DNA from: Microbacterium sp.
GTDB taxonomy: Bacteria; Actinomycetota; Actinomycetes; Actinomycetales; Microbacteriaceae
Reading direction: 5' to 3'
Length of the DNA stretch: 32,988 bases
Assembly: GCF_029263575.1 (NCBI RefSeq)
Contig: NZ_JAJUFV010000012.1
Span: 1-32,988 of the forward strand
This document shows, one piece after another, positions 22,028 through 30,716 of the stretch. The notes beneath the pieces were generated by a model that saw only the letters and a list, made by a program, of their open reading frames with translations, did not search any database and was not told where the DNA came from. The translations under genes and the position numbers were made by a program. Each line of letters opens with the position of its first letter. The stretch's first letter is position 1.

Positions 22028-22774
22028 TCAGGCGGGGTGCGGCAGCGGATAGCGCCGCCGCAGCACCACGCGCTGGACGAGCGTCCAGGTGACCGTGACG
22101 GTGAGGTAGAGGCCGGCGGCCAACGGCACGAACACCGCGAACACGGCGGTGAGATAGTGCAGGGCGCTCATCATGCGCAGTATCGTCGGCGACGACATCG
22201 GCGAATCATCCACGGCGACCGGCCGGAACACCCGCCGCGTGATCTCGGCGACCACGATCATGATCGCGATCAGCGCCGCGTACACCGCGAGAGTGGGCAG
22301 CGAGAACGGCCCCGTCGTCAGCATGTGCACCAGGCTCGTGCCCAACGGAGCGCCGAACAGATCATGCGTGAGCAGGTCGTTCGAATGCCCCGCGATCTCG
22401 GTGCGCAGAAACAGCGTGTAGAGGATGCCGACGACGGGAGCCTGTGCGAGCACGGGGAGGCAGCCGGCGAGCGGTGAGGTGTTCTCGTCTTTGTACAGCT
22501 GCATCGTCTCGCGCTGCAGGCGCTCGGGATTCTTCTTGTGCCGTTTCTGCAGCACGCGCAGCTTCGGCGCGAGCCGTGCACGGGTCTGCTCGGCCTTTGC
22601 CTGCGAGATTCCGACGGGGATCAGCAGCGCACGCACGAGCAGGGTGACGAGGATGACGGCGGATGCGGCGGCCGCCGTGCCGGTGAATGGTTCGAGGAAG
22701 GCCGACAGGCCCGTGAGGGCGCCGTAGGCGAGGTCGAGGATCGCCGCGATGGGCGGAAAGGCAAAGATGTCCAA
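22028..22774 (-). CDS. YidC/Oxa1-like membrane insertase paralogue
   Basis: 248 residues with five hydrophobic segments and the YidC core: ALTGLSAFLEPFTG, then VTLLVRALLIPVGISQAKAE containing the conserved Arg in the second helix, a basic cytoplasmic hairpin LAPKLRVLQKRHKKNPERLQ, and TSPLAGCLPVLAQAPVVGIL. It lacks the long basic tail of the main YidC, and no rnpA or rpmH genes are nearby, so this is an accessory copy. Start TTG at 22774 has a weak GGA-type site; no better start exists. A DUF6412-like gene lies 63 bp upstream on the same strand and is probably co-transcribed. Clients unknown. Confidence 0.85.
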   Translation of the reverse strand: MDIFAFPPIAAILDLAYGALTGLSAFLEPFTGTAAAASAVILVTLLVRALLIPVGISQAKAEQTRARLAPKLRVLQKRHKKNPERLQRETMQLYKDENTSPLAGCLPVLAQAPVVGILYTLFLRTEIAGHSNDLLTHDLFGAPLGTSLVHMLTTGPFSLPTLAVYAALIAIMIVVAEITRRVFRPVAVDDSPMSSPTILRMMSALHYLTAVFAVFVPLAAGLYLTVTVTWTLVQRVVLRRRYPLPHPA

Positions 22775-22837
22775 GGGAAGTCCGTTCTCAGTGGCGGGAA
22801 AGTCGGCGTCTGCCGTGTTCCCGTCACAGACGGACGA

Positions 22838-23125
22838 TCACACGGCGGGCACGACTCCCGGCGCTCGCGGACGCGGGTGGCCCGCCGCATCCGGGTCACT
22901 CTGAGAAAGCAGGATCGACACGTCGATGGCCCGCAGCGGATGCGGTGACGAGCCCCGCCCCGCGGGAACGATGCCGAGCACGAGCGCGACGACGACGGTC
23001 GTGACAGCGAGAACTGCGAGCGCGAGGCTCAGCGCGGTGACATCGAGGGCGGCCAGGTCAGGCATGTTGAGCACGCCGAGCGCGGCCAGCATCAGCTGCA
23101 CCATCTGCTCGAACCAGTCCGCCAT
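22838..23125 (-). CDS. DUF6412-like small membrane protein
   Basis: 95 residues: one long hydrophobic stretch (~28-52, ALSLALAVLAVTTVVVALVL) followed by a polar tail with HPLRAIDVSILLSQSDPDAA and GHPRPRAPG. The SQSDPDA.G..RPRAPG ending is typical of a small actinobacterial family (DUF6412 as I recall it) usually found beside YidC-like genes, as here. Function unknown; perhaps a partner of the accessory insertase. The ATG at 23125 has only AAAGA upstream. Three 18-bp tandem repeats begin 5 bp upstream and may contain the promoter. Confidence 0.7.
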   Translation of the reverse strand: MADWFEQMVQLMLAALGVLNMPDLAALDVTALSLALAVLAVTTVVVALVLGIVPAGRGSSPHPLRAIDVSILLSQSDPDAAGHPRPRAPGVVPAV

Positions 23126-23129
23126 GTCT

Positions 23130-23183
23130 TTGAGGCTAGCACCGTCGTTGAGGCTAGCACCGTCGTTGAGGCCAGCACCGTCA
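23130..23183. repeat. Three 18-bp tandem repeats
   Basis: Units TTGAGGCTAGCACCGTCG at 23130-23147 and 23148-23165 are identical; the third (23166-23183) differs at two positions. The array sits in the 98-bp divergent space between the DUF6412-like gene (-) and the nitronate monooxygenase gene (+), so copy number could affect leftward expression. Each unit on the minus strand contains TGCTAGCCT, a weak extended -10-like string. Confidence 0.9.
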
Positions 23184-23189
23184 CGGAGA

Positions 23190-23217
23190 TTGCCAGCGCC
23201 AGCCGGAGGCGTAGCCT
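23190..23217 (+). promoter_or_regulatory. Leaderless promoter of the nitronate monooxygenase gene
   Basis: -35 TTGCCA (23190-23195), 16-bp spacer, -10 TAGCCT (23212-23217), then 6 bp to the ATG at 23224, so transcription should begin at or near the start codon. A GGAGG at ~23204 is too far from the ATG to act as a ribosome site. Confidence 0.5.
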
Positions 23218-23223
23218 CGAAGC

Positions 23224-24276
23224 ATGAGCGATCTGTGCGAACTTCTCGGCATCCGTCATCCGATTCTGCTCGGCGCGTTCGGCGGGCTGTCGTCTGTCGC
23301 GCTGACGGCCGCCGTCAGCGAGTCGGGCGGCCTCGGAGCCTATGGGCTCTACGGCTATGACGGTGCACGTATCCGCTCGACGGCGGCGGCGCTGCGTGCG
23401 GCGACGTCGGCTCCGTTCGCACTCAACATCTGGCTGCCCACGGGCGACGAGGTCGAACCCGGCCCGCAGCACACGGTGTTCGCACAGGCGCTGGAGCCGT
23501 TCTATGAGGCGGTCGGCGTTGAGATCCCAGCTCGACCGGAACGCTACCTGCCGTCGCTCGATGAGCAGTTGGAGGCGATCTGGGATGCCTCGCCCGCCAT
23601 GCTCAGCGTTGTCTACGGCGTGCCATCGGCAGACCTCGTCGACGAGGCGCATCGCCGTGGCATCCGCGTCATCGGCACGGCGACGACGGTCGCTGAAGCC
23701 GTCGCGCTCGAAGCCGGGGGAGCGGATGCGGTCATCGCCAGCGGTGCGGAAGCAGCCGGGCACCGCGTGTCGTTTCTCCGCCCGGCCGCGGATTCGCTCG
23801 TGGGAACCTTCGCGCTCGTGCCACAGGTGGCCGATGCCGTGTCGATTCCGGTGATCGCGGCCGGTGGGGTCGCCGACCGGCGCGGGGTGGCCGCAGCTTT
23901 CGCGCTGGGCGCGGCGGGGGTGCAGGTGGGCACCGCGTTCCTCGCTGCGCGGGAGTCTGCCGCGAATGACGCCCATCGCACCGCGATCCGTTCGACGGCT
24001 GCGGATGAGAGCGTGCTGACTCGCGCGATGAGCGGACGCCTGGCCCGCGGCGCTCGCAACCGAACAGTGCGCGCGATCGAGGCCAGCGGAACCATCGCGC
24101 CCTTCCCGATGCAGAACTGGCTCACCGGACGTTTCCGCGCTGCGGCAGGGGAGCAGAACCTCGGCGAGCTGCAATCGCTGTGGCTAGGTCAGGGTGCGCC
24201 GCTCGCCCGGCGTGACACGGCGTCGGAGGTGTTCGCCGAGCTGGTGGCTGGGCTGGGCAGCTCAGCCGACCATTGA
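23224..24276 (+). CDS. Nitronate monooxygenase (2-nitropropane dioxygenase family)
   Basis: 350 residues, an FMN-binding TIM barrel. The N-terminus CELLGIRHPILLGAFGGLSS is the usual family start, with SESGGLGAYG, the middle GADAVIASGAEAAGHR (family pattern Q/S-GxEAGGH), and the phosphate-binding IPVIAAGGVADRRGVAAAFA and GAAGVQVGTAFL. The C-terminal FPMQNWLTGRF is also typical. The enzyme oxidises alkyl nitronates such as propionate-3-nitronate, probably for detoxification. Transcription is likely leaderless (see 23190-23217). Family members include enoyl reductases and others, so the natural substrate is uncertain. Confidence 0.87.
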   Translation: MSDLCELLGIRHPILLGAFGGLSSVALTAAVSESGGLGAYGLYGYDGARIRSTAAALRAATSAPFALNIWLPTGDEVEPGPQHTVFAQALEPFYEAVGVEIPARPERYLPSLDEQLEAIWDASPAMLSVVYGVPSADLVDEAHRRGIRVIGTATTVAEAVALEAGGADAVIASGAEAAGHRVSFLRPAADSLVGTFALVPQVADAVSIPVIAAGGVADRRGVAAAFALGAAGVQVGTAFLAARESAANDAHRTAIRSTAADESVLTRAMSGRLARGARNRTVRAIEASGTIAPFPMQNWLTGRFRAAAGEQNLGELQSLWLGQGAPLARRDTASEVFAELVAGLGSSADH

Positions 24277-24301
24277 ACTTAGCCAGATATCTGGCTAAGT
24301 T
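24273..24301 (+). promoter_or_regulatory. Toxin-antitoxin promoter with perfect 26-bp palindromic operator
   Basis: -35 TTGAAC (24273-24278), 17-bp spacer, -10 TAAGTT (24296-24301), then 6 bp to the antitoxin ATG at 24308. A perfect 26-bp palindrome (24276-24301; half-site AACTTAGCCAGAT) covers the spacer and -10. This is the layout expected for an autoregulatory operator bound by the antitoxin or the antitoxin-toxin complex, and the mRNA should be leaderless. Confidence 0.8.
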
Positions 24302-24307
24302 GGTCTC

Positions 24308-24565
24308 ATGTCCACCTACAGTGTCCTAGATGCGCGGAACAATCTGTCACGCCTGATCGCGGACGCGCAGTCTGGAATTGAAGTCACGATCACGAACAGG
24401 GGTGTTCCTGTGGCTCAGATAACGCCGATAGCTCCGGTTGACGTGCCGCTCACGGGTGCCATGCTCGCAGAATGGCTCGATGAGCATCCGCTGCCTGCGC
24501 GGCTCGTGCGCCCATCTGACGAAATAGAAGAACAGATTCAGCAGGCGCGTGACGCATGGGAATGA
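24308..24565 (+). CDS. Phd/YefM-type antitoxin
   Basis: 85 residues. The N-terminal half is a Phd/YefM DNA-binding fold (STYSVLDARNNLSRLIADAQ, then VTITNRGVPVAQITPI); the C-terminal half (residues ~50-85, ending EIEEQIQQARDAWE) is the acidic toxin-binding tail. It should neutralise the following PIN toxin and repress the operon at the upstream palindrome. The ATG at 24308 is 6 bp after the -10 and has no ribosome site, consistent with a leaderless message. Its end overlaps the toxin gene. Confidence 0.9.
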   Translation: MSTYSVLDARNNLSRLIADAQSGIEVTITNRGVPVAQITPIAPVDVPLTGAMLAEWLDEHPLPARLVRPSDEIEEQIQQARDAWE

Positions 24566-24951
24566 TCTATCTCGACAGTTGCATTCTTATCTATGCGCTC
24601 GAGGATGCAGGTGCTCGGGGCGATCGCGCTCGCGTTCTGTTGAGCGGCGTCAACGACACTCTCGTGGCGAGTCCTTTGGTGTTGCACGAGTGCTTGGTGA
24701 AGCCGATTCGCGACGGTGACAACGAAATGCGACGACGAATCTCCGGTGTGTATGACCGTATGGAGCATGTCGACCTCGATGCCTCGGTGTTCGTCGAGGC
24801 GGCCGAGCTCCGCGCCAGGTTCGGGCTGAAAGCTCCCGATTCGCTCCATCTGGCGGCAGCTCAGGCGGCCGGATGCGAGCAGCTGTGGACGAACAACAAG
24901 AGGCTCGTCGCGGCATCCAGAGGTCTCGCCGTCGACGTCATGAACTCGTAG
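24562..24951 (+). CDS. vapC: VapC-type PIN-domain toxin
   Basis: 129 residues from the ATG at 24562, which overlaps the antitoxin stop (ATGA); an ATG at 24556 is the alternative. PIN acidic residues: D5 (MIYLDSCILIY), E43 (VLHECLV) and D93 (KAPDSLHLAAA). The fourth position, usually Asp in TND, is Asn here (WTNNKRL, N112), a variant found in other VapC proteins. It would act as a Mg-dependent ribonuclease on tRNA, rRNA or mRNA when the antitoxin is degraded. The gene pair is compact and self-contained, typical of a mobile or accessory module. Confidence 0.9.
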   Translation: MIYLDSCILIYALEDAGARGDRARVLLSGVNDTLVASPLVLHECLVKPIRDGDNEMRRRISGVYDRMEHVDLDASVFVEAAELRARFGLKAPDSLHLAAAQAAGCEQLWTNNKRLVAASRGLAVDVMNS

Positions 24952-24971
24952 CGTTCTGGGCGGCTGACGCG

Positions 24972-25835
24972 CTAAAGGATGACGGTCGAGTGTCCGTGCA
25001 CGATCACGCGGTCCTCAGCGTGCCACTGCACGGCCCGGGCGAGCACCTGGCGTTCGACGTCCGCGCCGCGGCTCTGCAGCTCGGCCGCGGAGTCGGCGTG
25101 CGAGGCGCGCGTGACATCCTGCTCGATGATCGGGCCCTCATCGAGGTCGGCCGTGGCGTAGTGCGCCGTCGCGCCGATCAGCTTCACACCGCGCTCCTTG
25201 GCGCGGGCATAGGGGTTCGCACCGATGAAGGCGGGCAGGAACGAGTGGTGGATGTTGATGATGGGCGCGCCGACCTGTTCGATGAAGTCATCGGTGAGGA
25301 TCTGCATGTAGCGGGCCAGTACGACAAGATCGACATTTCCCTGCAGCAGTTCGAGCTGGCGCTGCTCCATCGCGTGCTTGGCGTCGTCCCCCGTGCCGCG
25401 CGAAATGTGCATGAAGGGCACACCGAACGCGCGCACCGAGTCTGCGAGGTCGGGGTGGTTGGAGATCACCATCGTGATATCGATGTCGAGCTGTCCGCGC
25501 TGCTGACGCCACAGCAGCTCGAGCAGACAGTGGTCGTACTTCGAGACGAAGATCGCCACGCGCTTGCGGCGTGAGGCGTCGTGCAATGACCACTCCATGT
25601 CGAAGCGCTCACCGACCTCGCCCAGGGTCGCCTCCAGGGCCGGCCGTGCGGCAGCGAGACCATCCAGGTGGAGCACCGTGCGCTGGAAGAAGCGTCCGCC
25701 CGCGGCATCCGTCGAGTGCTGGTCGAGCGAGATGATGTTCGCGCCGTGCGAGGCGAGAGCCCCGGCGACGGCCGCGACGATTCCCGGCTGGTCATCGCAG
25801 GCGATGAGCAGGCGTGCGGTATCGGTCTGAGACAT
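24972..25835 (-). CDS. purU: Formyltetrahydrofolate deformylase
   Basis: 287 residues, usual for PurU. The N-terminal ACT domain (~1-85: LLIACDDQPGIVAAVAGALA, ISLDQHSTDAAGGRFFQRT) is followed by a formyltransferase-fold catalytic domain with SNHPDL, LARYMQILTDDF, the catalytic INIHHSFLPAFIGANPY and LDEGPIIEQDV. It hydrolyses 10-formyl-THF to formate and THF, balancing one-carbon pools and supplying formate for purines; the ACT domain in E. coli senses Met/Gly. AAGGAG is ~7 bp before the ATG at 25835. It stands alone; its end lies 20 bp from the convergent toxin gene. Confidence 0.95.
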   Translation of the reverse strand: MSQTDTARLLIACDDQPGIVAAVAGALASHGANIISLDQHSTDAAGGRFFQRTVLHLDGLAAARPALEATLGEVGERFDMEWSLHDASRRKRVAIFVSKYDHCLLELLWRQQRGQLDIDITMVISNHPDLADSVRAFGVPFMHISRGTGDDAKHAMEQRQLELLQGNVDLVVLARYMQILTDDFIEQVGAPIINIHHSFLPAFIGANPYARAKERGVKLIGATAHYATADLDEGPIIEQDVTRASHADSAAELQSRGADVERQVLARAVQWHAEDRVIVHGHSTVIL

Positions 25836-25897
25836 GGAAGCTCCTTGCAGGGGTGTGCATCGATTCTGCCCCGTTCGGGTCGGCAGTGACGAATCGA

Positions 25898-25903
25898 TAC
25901 GCT
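25898..25903 (+). promoter_or_regulatory. -10 box for a leaderless start at 25910
   Basis: TACGCT followed by 6 bp and the ATG at 25910. No strong -35 is seen (TTCGGG 16-17 bp upstream is poor), and no ribosome site precedes the ATG. Confidence 0.4.
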
Positions 25904-25909
25904 GAACGG

Positions 25910-26374
25910 ATGACGACCGCCGCTGAACTGCTCGATGACGCGCGGGTCGCGCTGGCCGGTTTCCCGAAGGAAGGGCTCGGTGAAGAGCGCTCCTCGCGCT
26001 GGCGCGGTGAGCGGATCGTGCGCATCGGCGAGGCCTGGCATGTGGGAGTGCTGCTGCTCACGACAGAGCACACCTTCGCGACCGCCGAGGTGCTGCGCGC
26101 TGCCGACCCCGGACGCCGGGGGTACACAGCCGAATCGGCCAGACAGCGGGCCGACCGGCGCCAGATGGCGCTGAAGGGCGGCTTCGACGTAGGCGAGGTC
26201 GCGCACGTCGGGTGGAGCGTCGTCGACGTGGATGCGGTGGATGCCGGCGGCTCGTCCGGCCCGCTCGCGATGCGCGACGGCATCGTCGCGGTGCGGTGGT
26301 CGGGGGTAGCGTATCGTCCGCTCGAGGAATACCTGCGCGAGCAGCTCGAGCTCATGCGCACCCCCGGCGCCTGA
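25910..26374 (+). CDS. Conserved actinobacterial hypothetical protein
   Basis: 154 residues from the ATG at 25910; an upstream in-frame start at 25814 would run into the purU 5' region and adds unrelated sequence. No signal peptide or membrane segment. Visible features are SSRWRGERIVRIGEAWHVGV, a Trp/Arg-rich strand, then LRAADPGRRGYTAESARQRA and a C-terminal YRPLEEYLREQLELMR helix. I recall similar proteins in other actinobacteria, sometimes named glutaminase without good reason; I see no catalytic motif to support that. It is divergent from purU. Its stop codon is formed by the first unit of a repeat array. Confidence 0.7.
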   Translation: MTTAAELLDDARVALAGFPKEGLGEERSSRWRGERIVRIGEAWHVGVLLLTTEHTFATAEVLRAADPGRRGYTAESARQRADRRQMALKGGFDVGEVAHVGWSVVDVDAVDAGGSSGPLAMRDGIVAVRWSGVAYRPLEEYLREQLELMRTPGA

Positions 26375-26456
26375 GCCTGTCGGTCCCTGAGCCTGTCGGT
26401 CCCTGAGCCTGTCGGTCCCTGAGCCTGTCGATCGGTCCCTGAGCCTATCGAAGGGC
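26370..26456. repeat. Array of five CCTGAGCCTGTCG(GTC/AAGGG) repeats
   Basis: Units: 26370-26385, 26386-26401 and 26402-26417 are identical 16-mers (CCTGAGCCTGTCGGTC); 26418-26437 has a 4-bp ATCG insertion; 26438-26456 is CCTGAGCCTATCGAAGGG plus C. The array lies between convergent genes, and its first unit supplies the TGA stop of the upstream gene. The core resembles a dispersed intergenic repeat (TCGACAGGCTCAGGG) common in actinobacterial genomes. There are no unique spacers, so it is not a CRISPR array. Confidence 0.9.
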
Positions 26457-26474
26457 CCGTCGCGGCGCGGCTGG

Positions 26475-27188
26475 CTACCCGACGACGCCCGCGAAGCGGC
26501 GGAGCAGGTCTGAGCCGCTGACCGTTGCGGCGAGCACGTCGGCCTCGACGGCCGCGAACTGCGCGGCGTCGAAGTAGCCGTTGTTGCGGTAGAACGTCAT
26601 GCGGTCGGCGAAGTCCTGCGGGGTCGGCTCCGGATGGAACTGTGCTGCATACAGCCGATCTCCCACGCGGTATGCCTGCACCGGGCAGTCGGCGTTCGTC
26701 GCGAGCAGCGTCGCGGTGGGCGGAACGTCGGCTGCGCTCTCCTTGTGCGCGGTGAAGACGCGCAGTACCGGCGCGCTGGGGCCGAAGACCGGGTCGGATG
26801 CCGCGGCATCCGTCGTCTGGATCTCGGTCGCGCGCGTCGATTCGGGGTGGTCGAGCGTGAGGGTGCCGCCGAGCATCCGGGTCACGACGCCGATGCCGTA
26901 ACAGGTGAACAGCGCGGCGGCGGTGCCGTCGAGTGCCCGTGCGGCGACGCGCTCGAGGTCGGCTTCGACGCGTTCCTGCAGCGGGGTCTTCACGGCGTCG
27001 GTGACGTTGAACGGGGAACCGCCGATCACGAACCCGCTGTGCCTGTCGAGCGCGGCCGGGGTGAGTGGTTCCGAGACGAGATCGAGCTGGTCGAGCTCGG
27101 CGATGCCCAGACCTCGCAGAAACGATGCGTGCTCCGCGTCGGCGGCGCCGCGCTCGGGACGCACGCAGATGTAGAGGATCGAGGCCAT
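26475..27188 (-). CDS. Class I glutamine amidotransferase (GMP synthase-like)
   Basis: 237 residues. Class I GATase residues: Cys96 in AALFTCYGIGVV and the His/Glu pair in AAQFHPEPT (~186-190); GFVIGGSPFNV is the oxyanion-region motif. Related stand-alone proteins act as gamma-glutamyl hydrolases or transfer ammonia to a partner not encoded nearby. The substrate is unknown. The ATG at 27188 lies 6 bp after a TAGAAT box (27200-27195 on the minus strand) and has no ribosome site, so the mRNA may be leaderless. Confidence 0.85.
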   Translation of the reverse strand: MASILYICVRPERGAADAEHASFLRGLGIAELDQLDLVSEPLTPAALDRHSGFVIGGSPFNVTDAVKTPLQERVEADLERVAARALDGTAAALFTCYGIGVVTRMLGGTLTLDHPESTRATEIQTTDAAASDPVFGPSAPVLRVFTAHKESAADVPPTATLLATNADCPVQAYRVGDRLYAAQFHPEPTPQDFADRMTFYRNNGYFDAAQFAAVEADVLAATVSGSDLLRRFAGVVG

Positions 27189-27194
27189 CTCACG

Positions 27195-27200
27195 ATTCTA
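27195..27200 (-). promoter_or_regulatory. -10 box for a leaderless start at 27188
   Basis: TAGAAT on the minus strand, then CGTGAG, then the ATG at 27188-27186. The -35 region is not convincing. Spacing of 6 bp matches other probable leaderless starts here (23224, 24308, 25910). Confidence 0.5.
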
Positions 27201-27235
27201 TTCGTCGCATCGGGAATACCATCGCCGGGGACGCG

Positions 27236-27261
27236 TTGAACCTGAGCGTAGTTCACTCAAC
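27236..27261 (+). promoter_or_regulatory. HAIR-like HspR operator and -35 of the Clp ATPase gene
   Basis: CCTGAGC (27241-27247), 7 bp, ACTCAAC (27255-27261). This matches the HspR-associated inverted repeat CTTGAGT-N7-ACTCAAG at 11 of 14 positions with exact spacing. A -35-like TTGAAC (27236-27241) abuts it. AGGAGG (27268-27273) and the GTG start (27278) follow closely, so a bound repressor would block transcription initiation. Confidence 0.65.
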
Positions 27262-27277
27262 TTTTCAGGAGGACACA

Positions 27278-29812
<2,535 letters not shown>

Positions 29813-29830
29813 GCGGCCGGGTTTCGCGCG

Positions 29831-30562
29831 TCAGCGGGATGAGTTGGCGGTGCGGCCGCGGACGATGCCGATGAACGTCTCGACGTCTTCGGTGGTGCGC
29901 TCGCGCGCCCACGCCAGGCCGACAGACGAGGTCGGCCCGTCCACCAGCGGCCGATAGTCGACGTCTTTGCGCTGGTGCAACCGCGCCAGCGACATCGGTA
30001 CGACGACGATTCCGACGCCCGTCGCGGCCGTGGCGATAGCATCCGCCGTCGTTTCCAGAGCCGCGAAACGCGGCTCGACGGTTGCCAGGCCGAGTGGGCC
30101 GAGCACGTCGTCGAGCGGTGTGATCAGCACTTCACCGGCCAGGTCGTGGCCGGTCACCTCGTCGACGGCCATGAGATGGGACTCGACGGATGCCACGACC
30201 ACCGGCACCTCGTCATACAACGAGATCACATGCAGGCCCTCATCAGTGAGCGGAAGACGGATGAGCGCGGCATCCACCTCGTCGATCGAGTCGCGTTGTC
30301 TCTGCGCGTCGAGGGGGACGAGTTCGAGCGGTACGTGCGGCATCCGCTGCTTCCACGTGTCGATCCATCTGCCCGGGGTCGCACCGGCGACGGCTCCGAG
30401 CCGGAATACGCGCGGTTCGGGCCGTGGCGCAGCCTCGGACGGGGCCGGTTTCTGGCCGGGGCGATTCGACTCGCGCTTCGGCGTGCGTTTCGCTGGCGTG
30501 CGCTTCGAACGAGCAGGTCCGCCCTGCGCGGCGCGCTGACGAGGTCTGCCAGATTGTGCCAT
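29831..30562 (-). CDS. LysR substrate-binding-domain protein lacking a DNA-binding domain
   Basis: 243 residues. Residues ~1-50 are a disordered Lys/Arg/Pro-rich tail (QRAAQGGPARSKRTPAKRTP). From ~52 the sequence follows a LysR-type effector domain: VFRLGAVAGATPGRWIDTWK, then VPLELVPLD, DAALIRLPLTDEGLHVISLY, EVPVVVASVESHLMAVDE, and the second lobe with TGVGIVVVPMSLARLHQRKD. The winged helix-turn-helix normally at the LysR N-terminus is absent, and no frameshifted remnant is visible upstream. The basic tail might bind nucleic acid non-specifically. Convergent with the Clp gene and divergent from the phn transport operon. Function unknown; ligand sensing is inferred. Confidence 0.8.
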   Translation of the reverse strand: MAQSGRPRQRAAQGGPARSKRTPAKRTPKRESNRPGQKPAPSEAAPRPEPRVFRLGAVAGATPGRWIDTWKQRMPHVPLELVPLDAQRQRDSIDEVDAALIRLPLTDEGLHVISLYDEVPVVVASVESHLMAVDEVTGHDLAGEVLITPLDDVLGPLGLATVEPRFAALETTADAIATAATGVGIVVVPMSLARLHQRKDVDYRPLVDGPTSSVGLAWARERTTEDVETFIGIVRGRTANSSR

Positions 30563-30588
30563 GGGTTCAGGCTACTCGCGTCTCGGAT

Positions 30589-30618
30589 ATTCACGTCTCG
30601 TTCACGTTGTCGTATGAA
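30589..30618 (+). promoter_or_regulatory. PHO-box-like promoter of the phn transport operon
   Basis: Two direct-repeat units with an 11-bp period: ATTCACGTCTC (30589-30599) and GTTCACGTTGT (30600-30610). This is the arrangement of actinobacterial PHO boxes (GTTCACC-type units every 11 bp). A -10-like TATGAA (30613-30618) follows, with TTCACG (30590-30595) at the -35 distance (17-bp spacer), so the repeats overlap the -35 as in activator-dependent promoters. The leader to the phnD ATG is ~95 nt. Confidence 0.6.
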
Positions 30619-30716
30619 TCTCGCCCCGTGCTGGTCGTCGGTGCGGCCTTAGCTCGTCACGTCGGCTGATCGGCCGCTCTCATCACCCTGCACCCGCACC
30701 TTCGAAAGGTTCTCCC

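Noticed and set aside
23092..24174. Minus-strand frame ending in six-residue TVLAST-like repeats
   Set aside because: Antisense to nitronate monooxygenase; the repeated peptide is only the translation of the 18-bp tandem repeats.
26370..26456. CRISPR array
   Set aside because: Units are directly adjacent with no unique spacers, and no cas genes are in the window.
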